Positions 1 to 5,912 of a stretch of DNA of 15,990 nt are shown piece after piece. A model generated the notes under the pieces. That model had not been told where the DNA came from. It saw only the letters and a list, made by a program, of their open reading frames with translations, and did no database searches. The DNA is from Candidatus Aenigmatarchaeota archaeon (GTDB lineage: Archaea > Aenigmatarchaeota > Aenigmatarchaeia > QMZP01): assembly GCA_016867675.1 (NCBI GenBank), contig VGIZ01000003.1, positions 1 through 15,990 of the forward strand, written 5' to 3'. The position numbers and the translations under genes were made by a program. Each line of letters opens with the position of its first letter. Positions within the stretch are counted from its first letter, which is position 1.

Positions 1-1
1 G

Positions 2-514
2 TTCCGCGGAAAGAAGGTCGCTGTCATAGGCGGCGGCGACACAGCGGCGACATATGCCCTGCTGCTGGAGCAGATGGGCTGCGACACAACCCTTGTCCAC
101 AGGCGCGACGAGCTGCGCGCGGTCGATGTTTATGTGAAGGAGCTGAAGAAGTCAAAGGTCAGGTTTGTCTGGAACGCCGTCCTGAAGGAGATAAAGGGCG
201 ACAGGATGGTGAAGTCCATTGTCGTGCAGGACGTCAAGACGAAGGATATGAAGGAGCTGCCGATGGACGGCGTCTTTGTCGCCATAGGCAGCGTGCCTGC
301 CAGCGAACTGGTTAAAAACATCGGCGCCAAGACCAACGAGTCAGGCTTCATCATGGTGGACAGGAAGCAGATGACCAGCGTGCCAGGCGTGTTCGCCGCA
401 GGCGACTGCTCGGACAACTGCACCAAGAGGATTGTCACGGCGTCAGCCGAGGGCTCGGTCGCGACCGAGATGGCCTTTGAGTTCATCAGGGCAAGGGAGC
501 TTGAGAAGCAATAA
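2..514 (+). CDS. trxB: Thioredoxin reductase, C-terminal part (5' end outside window)
   Basis: This reading frame is open from base 2, so the start lies upstream and about 170 residues are visible. It is a pyridine-nucleotide disulfide oxidoreductase of the thioredoxin reductase type, which uses NAD(P)H and FAD to reduce thioredoxin-like proteins in the cytoplasm. Visible signs are the NAD(P)H-binding glycine motif VIGGGDTA close to the window edge, followed by the HRRDELRA segment that normally binds the NADPH phosphate, and near the C-terminus the FAD-contacting GVFAAGDCSD motif followed by a short helix. The redox-active CxxC pair would lie upstream and cannot be seen. It ends 26 bases before rfcL on the same strand. 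Family assignment is firm; the exact electron acceptor is not visible. Confidence 0.9.
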   Translation, partial: FRGKKVAVIGGGDTAATYALLLEQMGCDTTLVHRRDELRAVDVYVKELKKSKVRFVWNAVLKEIKGDRMVKSIVVQDVKTKDMKELPMDGVFVAIGSVPASELVKNIGAKTNESGFIMVDRKQMTSVPGVFAAGDCSDNCTKRIVTASAEGSVATEMAFEFIRARELEKQ

Positions 515-540
515 AAGCCAGACTAACATCTTTTACTTCT

Positions 541-1743
541 ATGGCCATGGAACCCGACTGGACAGGCAAGCACAAGCCAAAATCTATCACTGAGATGGCG
601 GGGCAAGGGAAGGCTGCTTCCGAGGTTATGGAATGGCTTCAGAACTGGAAGAAGGGCAAGGCGCTGATGCTTTGCGGGCAGCCGGGTGTGGGCAAGACCC
701 TGCTGGCTGAGCTGGCAGCGAAGGAGGTGGGGCTTGCTGTTGCCGAGCTGAACGCGTCAGACGAGCGCACGCCCGCCATGATGGCAGGCTTCATCCAGGC
801 AGCGAAGAGCAGGCAGCTGTTCGGCGGCGGCAAGGTCATGGTGATAGACGAGGCAGACGGCATATCAGGCCGCTCTGACCGCGGCGCTGCCGGCGCCATA
901 GCCGAGCTGATAAAGGATTCCTCATATCCTGTCATCATAATAGCCAACGACCCGTATGACCAGAAACTGAGGGCAATAAGGTCTCATTGCAATGTCATCA
1001 GGCTGGGCAAGGTGCCGTCGCCGAGCATCACGAAATACCTCAGGGGCGTCTGCGAGAAGGAAGGCATAGAAGCAGAGGAGGACGCGCTGAAGAGCCTTGC
1101 GCGCTGGGCAAACGGCGACATGCGCTCGGCGCTCGGAGACCTGCAGATGATCGCGAAGGGCAGGGATAAGCTGACAGAGAAGGAGCTTGAGCCGCTCGGC
1201 TTCCGCGAGAGGGAGAGCTCCATCTTTGAAATCATGCCTGCGCTGATGCACTCGGGCTCAGCGAACGCGGCAAGGAACGCCATACGCAGCGGGGACAAGG
1301 ACCCTGACGAGATATTCCTCTGGATTGAGAACAACCTCGCGCAGGAGTTCGCCGACCCGGCCGAGCTCGCTGAGGCGTTTGACATCATATCAAGGGCTGA
1401 CGTGTTCAGGAGGAAGGTCTCAACCCAGCAGAACTGGCGCTTCAAGGCCTACATGGTTGACCTGATGGCCTGCATATCCGCCGTCGGCAGCCCCGAAGCC
1501 CGCCACCGCTGGATTCAATACGCTCCGCCCCAGCGCATGCTCATGCTCGGCAGGAGCAAGGCAGAGCGCGCTCTGCTGGACGGCGCCTGCGGGAAGATGG
1601 GCGAAAAGATGAAATGCTCAAAGAGGATTGTGAAGAGGGATTATCTGCCATTTCTGAAAATCATCACGAAGAAGCACAGGAAGTCGAGGGCTGAGCTGGC
1701 GGATTATTTCGGGCTGGATGAGGATGAGGCCAAGGTGCTCTAG
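541..1743 (+). CDS. rfcL: Replication factor C large subunit (clamp loader)
   Basis: This 400-residue AAA+ ATPase is the large subunit of the archaeal clamp loader, which with RfcS opens the PCNA ring and places it on primed DNA. The Walker A motif GQPGVGKT is at residues 46-53 and the Walker B motif (D103, E104) lies in VMVIDEADG. The sequence ELNASDERT after the first ATPase helix and the sensor-1-like IIIANDPYD are typical of RFC. The rest is helical collar. It lacks the long acidic, lysine-rich tail with a PIP box seen in some homologues and ends at GLDEDEAKVL. The ATG at 541 is followed by another at 547; either could be used. The stop overlaps the stop of the convergent HAD gene by four bases. 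Confidence 0.93.
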   Translation: MAMEPDWTGKHKPKSITEMAGQGKAASEVMEWLQNWKKGKALMLCGQPGVGKTLLAELAAKEVGLAVAELNASDERTPAMMAGFIQAAKSRQLFGGGKVMVIDEADGISGRSDRGAAGAIAELIKDSSYPVIIIANDPYDQKLRAIRSHCNVIRLGKVPSPSITKYLRGVCEKEGIEAEEDALKSLARWANGDMRSALGDLQMIAKGRDKLTEKELEPLGFRERESSIFEIMPALMHSGSANAARNAIRSGDKDPDEIFLWIENNLAQEFADPAELAEAFDIISRADVFRRKVSTQQNWRFKAYMVDLMACISAVGSPEARHRWIQYAPPQRMLMLGRSKAERALLDGACGKMGEKMKCSKRIVKRDYLPFLKIITKKHRKSRAELADYFGLDEDEAKVL

Positions 1744-2513
1744 CCCTTGGTAAGCGCCTTGTAGACCTCGCCGGGAGTGCCTGCGGGAGTCCTCACCATG
1801 CAGCCGTATTTCTTGGACATATGCTGACGGAATTCGTCTGTCGCAAGCGGAGAAACAACAAATATGTCAGCAACCGTGGCACACGTGGCGTCCCTCATGT
1901 CGTCGCCCATGTAAACAATATCATGGTCGTTGAAGCGGCCGAGTTCCCTTAGCCTATCGGCCTTGTCGTCGTAGTTTCTCAGTTCTATTCCTCCTGCCGT
2001 AATCGAATGGTCTTTTATTCTTATTCGCTTGTTTATCCTGCTGCCGTTGATATTGAAGCTTCCGTATTTTCTTGTGGACAAACCACTCTGCACGACAGAT
2101 GTCACAGCCGGCTGCAGCGCAGAGGTCAGTATCTCCACAGGGGCTGGTAGGTCTGCGCCTGCACCAAAAACTTCGTAGAATGCGCCGTCAAGCCTGAAAA
2201 GGGCTTTTTCAGCGTATCTTCGTATTGACTCGTCAATCCTTTCCATCGGGATGCCGTCGATGACTTCGGTGTTGAATAGCTCGTATGTGGCCCTCAAAAG
2301 CTCTGCCTGCGACTGCGGGTCGTCCCTGTACTGCGCAACCATCCCCTCCATTCTCCCCCTGAGCATGGCAAGGCGCATGACCCTGCCCCAGAGCCAAGGC
2401 CTCTTGGCGCAGTGCTTGAGCTCGTCCATGGCCATCTGCTTGAGAACAGGCTTGTCATCCCTGTCCGATATGAGCGTGCCATTCCAGTCTGAAACTATCA
2501 ATCTTGGCTTCAT
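1740..2513 (-). CDS. HAD-superfamily hydrolase with a DxN motif I
   Basis: The 257-residue protein is a haloacid dehalogenase (HAD) fold enzyme, probably a cytoplasmic phosphatase of unknown substrate. Motif I is SDWNGT, with the nucleophile Asp9 present but Asn11 where phosphatases normally have the second, acid-base Asp. Motif IV is GDDMRDATC near residue 200 and is a normal Mg-binding site. Between them lies a helical cap containing an arginine-rich stretch. The substitution could mean a slower phosphatase or a different HAD chemistry; this is inference. It follows the HD-domain gene by 23 bases on the same strand, so the two are probably co-transcribed. Its 3' end overlaps the end of rfcL. 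Confidence 0.75.
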   Translation of the reverse strand: MKPRLIVSDWNGTLISDRDDKPVLKQMAMDELKHCAKRPWLWGRVMRLAMLRGRMEGMVAQYRDDPQSQAELLRATYELFNTEVIDGIPMERIDESIRRYAEKALFRLDGAFYEVFGAGADLPAPVEILTSALQPAVTSVVQSGLSTRKYGSFNINGSRINKRIRIKDHSITAGGIELRNYDDKADRLRELGRFNDHDIVYMGDDMRDATCATVADIFVVSPLATDEFRQHMSKKYGCMVRTPAGTPGEVYKALTKG

Positions 2514-2536
2514 TGCCTAGAATTGGACAACAAGTC

Positions 2537-3076
2537 TTAAAAACCGATATCCTTCGCAATGCCCTGCATCGCGCGTATGGAGATTTCAAGGAACTTGTCC
2601 AGCGGCACGCCTGCCTTCTCGATGTCAAGGATTAGGTCACGCCTGATTGCAGCCGCGAAGCTCTTCTCCTTGATGCGCTTCTTAAGCCCCTTCACTTCCA
2701 TTCCGTCCAGCCCCTTCCTCATCAGCGCATAGGCATAAATGAGGCCTGAGATGTTGTCTGCGGCGGAAAGGCAGTAGTCAATCCTGCTCTCGCGCCTGAC
2801 GCCCATACCCTCCTCGTTGTGCGAGAGCATGGACCTGATGAAGGCTTCGTCATAACCCTCAGCCTTCAAAATATCGGCGGTCCTTTTCCCATGTGTCGCC
2901 AGGTCCTTCTCGGTCTCAAAGTCCAGGTCATGCAGCAGCCCCAGGCTGGCCCACCTTTCCTCGTCCTCGCCGAGCTCGCGCGCAAGGGCGCGCATGATGG
3001 CGCTGACCTCTATGCAGTGGCAGCTGAGCTCGCGCGTGCGGATGTGCTCCATGAAAAGCTCGCGGGATGACTTCAT
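2537..3076 (-). CDS. HD-domain phosphohydrolase
   Basis: This 179-residue protein has the HD-superfamily metal site: His20, the His49-Asp50 doublet in LLHDLDFE, His62, His86 in SHNEE and Asp107 in AADN. HD proteins hydrolyse phosphate esters of nucleotides or cyclic nucleotides, or act on RNA; nothing here fixes the substrate. Single-domain archaeal proteins of this size with a LLHDLDFE-like doublet are often annotated only as HDIG or HD-family hydrolases. The start at 3076 is supported by a TATA-like CTTTTAAA about 25 to 30 bases upstream on the minus strand, consistent with a leaderless message. It is divergent from the tRNA gene, with only 40 bases between them, and precedes the HAD gene in a likely operon. 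Confidence 0.8.
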   Translation of the reverse strand: MKSSRELFMEHIRTRELSCHCIEVSAIMRALARELGEDEERWASLGLLHDLDFETEKDLATHGKRTADILKAEGYDEAFIRSMLSHNEEGMGVRRESRIDYCLSAADNISGLIYAYALMRKGLDGMEVKGLKKRIKEKSFAAAIRRDLILDIEKAGVPLDKFLEISIRAMQGIAKDIGF

Positions 3077-3086
3077 GATAAGGCTA

Positions 3087-3106
3087 TTAAAGGATGGTTT
3101 AAAAGT
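3087..3106 (+). promoter_or_regulatory. Promoter region of tRNA-Arg
   Basis: An AT-rich stretch with ATTAAAGG centred about 27 bases before the tRNA 5' end, and TTTAAAAG closer in, fits an archaeal TATA box. The same 40-base gap also serves the divergent HD gene. Confidence 0.5.
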
Positions 3107-3131
3107 GTAAGGGTGAGGGCCCGTAGTTCAG

Positions 3132-3163
3132 AGCCATGTTGCTTCGCGCAATGGGGCGGACAA
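3132..3163 (+). other. tRNA-Arg intron 1, D-loop (15/16), 32 nt
   Basis: The RNA folds as a bulge-helix-bulge. The exon bases GTTC (3126-3129) pair with GGAC (3158-3161) as the central four base pairs. Bulge 1 is A-G|A (3130-3132) and bulge 2 is A-A|C (3162-3164). The inner helix pairs 3133-3142 with 3148-3157 (one A-G mismatch, two G-U) and closes a five-base loop. Cutting each bulge between its second and third base gives G15 and C16. The outer helix is weak: one A-T pair and one wobble. Confidence 0.82.
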
Positions 3164-3208
3164 CTGGATAGAATGCCGGCTTGCGGAGCCGGAGGTCCTG
3201 GGTTCGAA

Positions 3209-3245
3209 TGCGCTGCTGCGCAGGCATATGCAGCAGAGCCGCATA
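3209..3245 (+). other. tRNA-Arg intron 2, T-loop (59/60), 37 nt
   Basis: The T-stem CTGGG/CCCAG (3198-3202/3247-3251) is the outer helix. TTCG (3203-3206) pairs with CGCA (3240-3243) as the central helix with one T-C mismatch. The bulges are A-A|T (3207-3209) and T-A|T (3244-3246). The inner helix is 3210-3211 with 3238-3239, one G-A mismatch, then seven perfect pairs CTGCTGC/GCAGCAG (3213-3219/3230-3236) around a ten-base loop. Cutting between the second and third bulge bases restores TTCGAAT and the T-stem exactly. Confidence 0.87.
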
Positions 3246-3248
3246 TCC

Positions 3249-3260
3249 CAGCGGGCTCAT
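3249..3260 (+). repeat. Direct repeat copy 1 (attL-like, tRNA 3' end)
   Basis: CAGCGGGCTCAT covers the last 11 bases of the tRNA (end of T-stem, 3' acceptor strand, discriminator A) and one base beyond. It is identical to 3665-3676, and the flanking bases differ on both sides. Confidence 0.8.
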
Positions 3261-3261
3261 G

Positions 3262-3274
3262 GAACAAAATGTTC
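3262..3274 (+). repeat. 13-bp palindromic inverted repeat, left copy
   Basis: GAACAAAATGTTC is itself an inverted repeat (GAACA-AAA-TGTTC) and is the exact reverse complement of 3646-3658. It sits directly before the TATA-like TATTTAAG (3276-3283) of the small ORF, so it could be an operator as well as an element end. Confidence 0.75.
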
Positions 3275-3275
3275 G

Positions 3276-3283
3276 TATTTAAG
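3276..3283 (+). promoter_or_regulatory. TATA box of the element ORF
   Basis: TATTTAAG lies 20 to 28 bases before the ATG at 3304, the spacing expected for a leaderless archaeal message. The adjacent palindrome at 3262-3274 occupies the BRE position. Confidence 0.5.
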
Positions 3284-3303
3284 ACTTATTTCTAACGAGC
3301 TTT

Positions 3304-3585
3304 ATGCTCAAAAGAATACTCGATACCTCCGGAATTGACATTAGCGACCCTGAAATTGCATCTGAATTGAGAGTAGACCTCCGGAGGATGGACCATCTGG
3401 AACATGTCGATATGCCTGATGGTTGTGATGTTTACAGAGTAAAGGTGCTGCCTTCAACCCAAACATATCGTTTGGGGTTACATAGGTTCAGATTTGAGAT
3501 TCAATACGGAAATCTCATTGGTGACGAGTTTGAGCAAAAAGGCGAAACTTCTTTCTATCAAACTGAAACCTTGCCAATGATTTAG
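3304..3585 (+). CDS. Unrecognised 93-residue protein carried by the mini-element
   Basis: I do not recognise this protein. It is a soluble-looking product without signal peptide, membrane segment or cysteine motif; its single Cys is in GCDVYRV. The N-terminal half is charged and probably helical (EIASELRVDLRRMDHLEH). The C-terminal half looks like beta strands (DVYRVKVLP, TYRLGLHRFRFEIQYG). The pattern of a basic YR-x(4)-RFRFEI strand faintly resembles the core of RelE/ParE-type toxins, but length and motif are not enough to assign it, and no antitoxin partner gene is present. It is the only plausible gene of the inserted 416 bp, has a TATA box at leaderless spacing, and uses more AT-rich codons than the surrounding genes. 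Confidence 0.6.
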   Translation: MLKRILDTSGIDISDPEIASELRVDLRRMDHLEHVDMPDGCDVYRVKVLPSTQTYRLGLHRFRFEIQYGNLIGDEFEQKGETSFYQTETLPMI

Positions 3586-3645
3586 CATATATGAGAAACC
3601 CATATGCCTTCTTATATGTAACAGCCAATTATTATCAGAAAAACG

Positions 3646-3658
3646 GAACATTTTGTTC
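3646..3658 (+). repeat. 13-bp palindromic inverted repeat, right copy
   Basis: GAACATTTTGTTC is the exact reverse complement of 3262-3274. It lies six bases before the second copy of the tRNA-end repeat, whereas the left copy lies one base after the first. Confidence 0.75.
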
Positions 3659-3664
3659 ACTTAA

Positions 3665-3676
3665 CAGCGGGCTCAT
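3665..3676 (+). repeat. Direct repeat copy 2 (attR-like)
   Basis: Second copy of CAGCGGGCTCAT, 14 bases before the end of the aminotransferase gene. It is not part of any tRNA structure: the preceding bases TTAA do not continue the T-arm. Confidence 0.8.
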
Positions 3677-3690
3677 AAAATGGCACAGTG

Positions 3691-4965
3691 CTATTCCCCG
3701 CACGCGGCGTGGATGTTTTCAAACAGCTTCCGTATGTTGTCTTTCCTGACGGATGAGAAGGCGACCCTCAGGTGGCTGCTGTCCAGCGCTATCACGCCTG
3801 TGCCGTACTTCTGCAGAAGCAGCCTGCGCACGGTATTGGCATTCCCCTTCTTCAGCCGCGCGCACATGAAGTAGCCTGAATTGAAGGGCAGGGCTTCAAA
3901 CCTGCCCCTGAATTTGCCTGACGACAGAACCTTCTTGGCCTCATCGTAGCGTGACTTGAGCAGGCTGAAGTTCTTCCTTTCCTCCGCGGCCAGGCCCTGG
4001 CTTTCCAGCGCCTTTATCGCGAGGAACTGCGAGTGTGTGCAGCAGTTGGACACGCTGGCCCTTACGGCGCCAGCGCTCTTGTGCTCCAGCGCGCGCGCTG
4101 TCTCGTCTGTCATGCCCCTGCACGCGTAGGTCACGAAGCCTATGCGCAGGCCCCACGCATAGAGCTCCTTTGTGATGCCGTCCAGCTTGACAGCAAGCAC
4201 GTTCTCGTGCAGGCCGGCGAGCTTTGTGAAGAGGGATTCCCTGAACACGCTGTCCTCGAAGAAGAATCCGAAGTATGCGTCGTCGCACACAGCAAGGATT
4301 TTGTTGCCGCGCTCCGCACTCTCCTTTATGGCTCCGGCGACCCCGTCGGCTTCGGCCTTGGTGAGGCTGTAGCCTGTGGGGTTGTTGGGGAAGTTGAGCA
4401 GGATTATCTGTTTGCCCTTCCTTGACTCAAGCTTCTTCCTGAATCCCGCTACATTGAAACCCTTCCCGTCGAACATGGGAAAGGTGTCAAGCTCGGCGTG
4501 CTGGAAAATCAGGCCGCAGTTCTCCCACATCATGTCAGGAACGATTACGCTGTCGCCGCTCTCCATGAACAGCCCTGAGATGATGTCAAGGCCGTGGGTT
4601 ACGCCGGCTGTCACTACAGGCGTTGTTGCCATTGCTTTCAGCGACGGGTTCTGTGTCCTGATGCGCTTCAGCCAGAGTTCCCTGAGCCTGGCTTGGCCGT
4701 AGCTGTTCGAGTAGGAGAGGCTTTCAGCAGGAGCGAGTTTTGAGTTCTTCATTATGGACGGCAGCGACAGCGGCTTCCCGCCATCATCCAGCGCCACGCC
4801 TATGGTGGCGTCTATGGGCTTGCTCTTGGCTTCCGCTGTCTGCGCAATGATGCCTGCGCTGGGAAAGAACGCAGCCCTGCCCGCCTCTGAGAACAGCTCA
4901 TAGACGGCGGGGTTGCCGCGCCTGATGGCTTCGTTCAGCTCTCTTGCCTGAAAATCAATGTTCAT
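3691..4965 (-). CDS. Class I/II pyridoxal-phosphate aminotransferase
   Basis: This 424-residue protein is a fold-type I, PLP-dependent aminotransferase of the aspartate/aromatic group. Family signatures in order are SYSNSYGQARLRE near residue 85, NFPNNPTGYSLT around residue 200 (the Asn that contacts the PLP ring oxygen), CDDAYFGFFFE (the Asp that binds the pyridine nitrogen), and DGITKELYAWGLRIGFV, where the Lys forms the Schiff base and the later Arg-containing segment contacts the phosphate. The amino-group donor cannot be read from the sequence. It starts 22 bases after the prenyltransferase gene and is the last gene of the long minus-strand series. It is slightly longer than the usual 390-400 residues because of an N-terminal extension. 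Confidence 0.85.
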   Translation of the reverse strand: MNIDFQARELNEAIRRGNPAVYELFSEAGRAAFFPSAGIIAQTAEAKSKPIDATIGVALDDGGKPLSLPSIMKNSKLAPAESLSYSNSYGQARLRELWLKRIRTQNPSLKAMATTPVVTAGVTHGLDIISGLFMESGDSVIVPDMMWENCGLIFQHAELDTFPMFDGKGFNVAGFRKKLESRKGKQIILLNFPNNPTGYSLTKAEADGVAGAIKESAERGNKILAVCDDAYFGFFFEDSVFRESLFTKLAGLHENVLAVKLDGITKELYAWGLRIGFVTYACRGMTDETARALEHKSAGAVRASVSNCCTHSQFLAIKALESQGLAAEERKNFSLLKSRYDEAKKVLSSGKFRGRFEALPFNSGYFMCARLKKGNANTVRRLLLQKYGTGVIALDSSHLRVAFSSVRKDNIRKLFENIHAACGE

Positions 4966-4987
4966 GCCCCATCAGCCTGCCCATGCA

Positions 4988-5887
4988 TCAGAACAGCGCG
5001 CCCAGCAGGAAGGCCAGCAGGCCGAACAGCATGCCTGTCTTTATGGTCCTGCTTATCTTTTTGTACTCGCGCTGCTTCTTCTGCCTCCTTGAGAACAGGA
5101 ATATGGAATAAAGGAACAGCAGGTCGGTCGGCACCAGCAGCGCAAGATAGACGTAGCCGAGCATGCCATGCATGAATGGTATGGGTGAAACGGCTATTGC
5201 AACCAGAAGGCAAAGAGCAGCCAAAACAGAAAGCACGCGCGGCCTGTAGCGCAGCCTTATGTTTCCGCTGATGTCCATGTTGAACCTGTGCGCTATTCTG
5301 GATTTCGCCTTTGCAACAGCCTTCTTCAGGAACATCAGCCTGTCGCCCTTGATGTCCTCCAGGTCCTTGGCTATCTCGCGCGCCATGTTCGCGAATGCGG
5401 ACAGGAAGAACATCACGACAGGCAGCATCAGGTTGCCCAGCGCAGCCCCTCCGAACAGGAAGCCGCTGCCGACGAGGTAGCTGATGCTGGCGTTGCCGAT
5501 GAGCATGCGCTCCTTCAGGTAGAATGAGTATGATATCAGAAGAAGCGAGTTTATCACCGCTATTGCGAGCGCGGCTGCGTTGATGAAGAAGGCCATGATT
5601 ATGCCTATCACGAAGAGCGTCATGGAGAAGCCGAGCGCGGCCTTCGGCCTGACCCTGCCTGATGGTATCGGCCTGTAGGGCTTGTTGACCTTGTCAGCAT
5701 CTATGTCCACACAGTCGTTTATGGCGTTACCCGCGCCTGAGACAAGGAACGCGGCGACCATTGCGACGTAGGTGAGCGGATTGAAGAACGCGCCGAACTT
5801 TGCGACTATTATGGCGCCGACAAGGACGGACAGGGCTGTCATCACGCCGTTTGCAGGCCTCATCAGCTTGAAAAAACCCTCTATCAT
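4988..5887 (-). CDS. UbiA-family prenyltransferase, likely archaeal DGGGP synthase
   Basis: This very hydrophobic 299-residue membrane protein has the UbiA Mg/diphosphate motif NDCVDIDADKVNKPYRPIPSG near residue 58 (NDxxDxxxD) and the second aspartate-rich segment in AREIAKDLEDIKGD, with about eight membrane helices between and after. In archaea, proteins of this size and motif generally are (S)-2,3-di-O-geranylgeranylglyceryl phosphate synthase, which adds the second geranylgeranyl chain in ether-lipid synthesis. Other UbiA enzymes (haem or quinone side chain) are less likely, since no quinone genes are near. The frame is also open from a TTG at 5890, but the ATG at 5887 is the better start. 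A TATA-like TATAAATTT lies about 10-20 bases upstream, so an internal promoter is possible. Confidence 0.85.
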   Translation of the reverse strand: MIEGFFKLMRPANGVMTALSVLVGAIIVAKFGAFFNPLTYVAMVAAFLVSGAGNAINDCVDIDADKVNKPYRPIPSGRVRPKAALGFSMTLFVIGIIMAFFINAAALAIAVINSLLLISYSFYLKERMLIGNASISYLVGSGFLFGGAALGNLMLPVVMFFLSAFANMAREIAKDLEDIKGDRLMFLKKAVAKAKSRIAHRFNMDISGNIRLRYRPRVLSVLAALCLLVAIAVSPIPFMHGMLGYVYLALLVPTDLLFLYSIFLFSRRQKKQREYKKISRTIKTGMLFGLLAFLLGALF

Positions 5888-5912
5888 CAAATCACATTAA
5901 ATTTATATCAAC

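Larger units (their letters stand above)
3117..3259 (+). tRNA. tRNA-Arg (anticodon GCG) interrupted by two non-canonical introns
   Basis: Three exons (3117-3131, 3164-3208, 3246-3259) join into a 74-nt tRNA without encoded CCA. The acceptor stem GGGCCCG/CGGGCTC has one G-U pair, the D-stem GTTC/GAAT closes a loop with G18G19, and the anticodon stem CCGGC/GCCGG holds the loop TTGCGGA, giving anticodon GCG (arginine CGU/CGC). The T-stem CTGGG/CCCAG holds TTCGAAT. With the BHB-predicted cuts, position 15 is G and 48 is C, the normal Levitt pair, and A20 matches the arginine identity base known in bacteria. There is no intron at the usual 37/38 site. The last exon is only 14 nt, and its end is duplicated at 3665-3676, marking an insertion site. 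The clean fold after splicing argues against a pseudogene. Confidence 0.9.
3249..3676 (+). mobile_element. 416-bp tRNA-targeted mini-element with 12-bp direct repeats
   Basis: The end of the tRNA plus one base, CAGCGGGCTCAT, occurs at 3249-3260 and again at 3665-3676, as expected when an element integrates at a tRNA 3' end and leaves attL and attR copies. The repeat unit is 416 bp. Just inside lie the 13-bp inverted repeats GAACAAAATGTTC (3262-3274) and GAACATTTTGTTC (3646-3658). The interior is AT-richer than the neighbouring genes and holds one ORF of 93 codons. No integrase, transposase or replication gene fits inside, so the element would depend on a recombinase from elsewhere or be a deletion remnant. 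The repeats and location are seen; mobility is inferred. Confidence 0.7.

Noticed and set aside
3129..3162. D-loop intron cut giving AA at positions 14-15 (removal of 3130-3161 or 3131-3162)
   Set aside because: It also yields a plausible loop, but the BHB with GTTC/GGAC predicts 3132-3163, and this gives G15, which pairs with C48.
3117..3259. Degenerate tRNA pseudogene or tRNA fragment
   Set aside because: All four stems pair after removal of the two introns, the Levitt pair and T-loop are normal, and both introns have BHB folds.
3478..3660. Minus-strand ORF of 60 codons in the mini-element
   Set aside because: It overlaps the plus-strand ORF, has no clear promoter or ribosome site, and runs through the inverted repeat.
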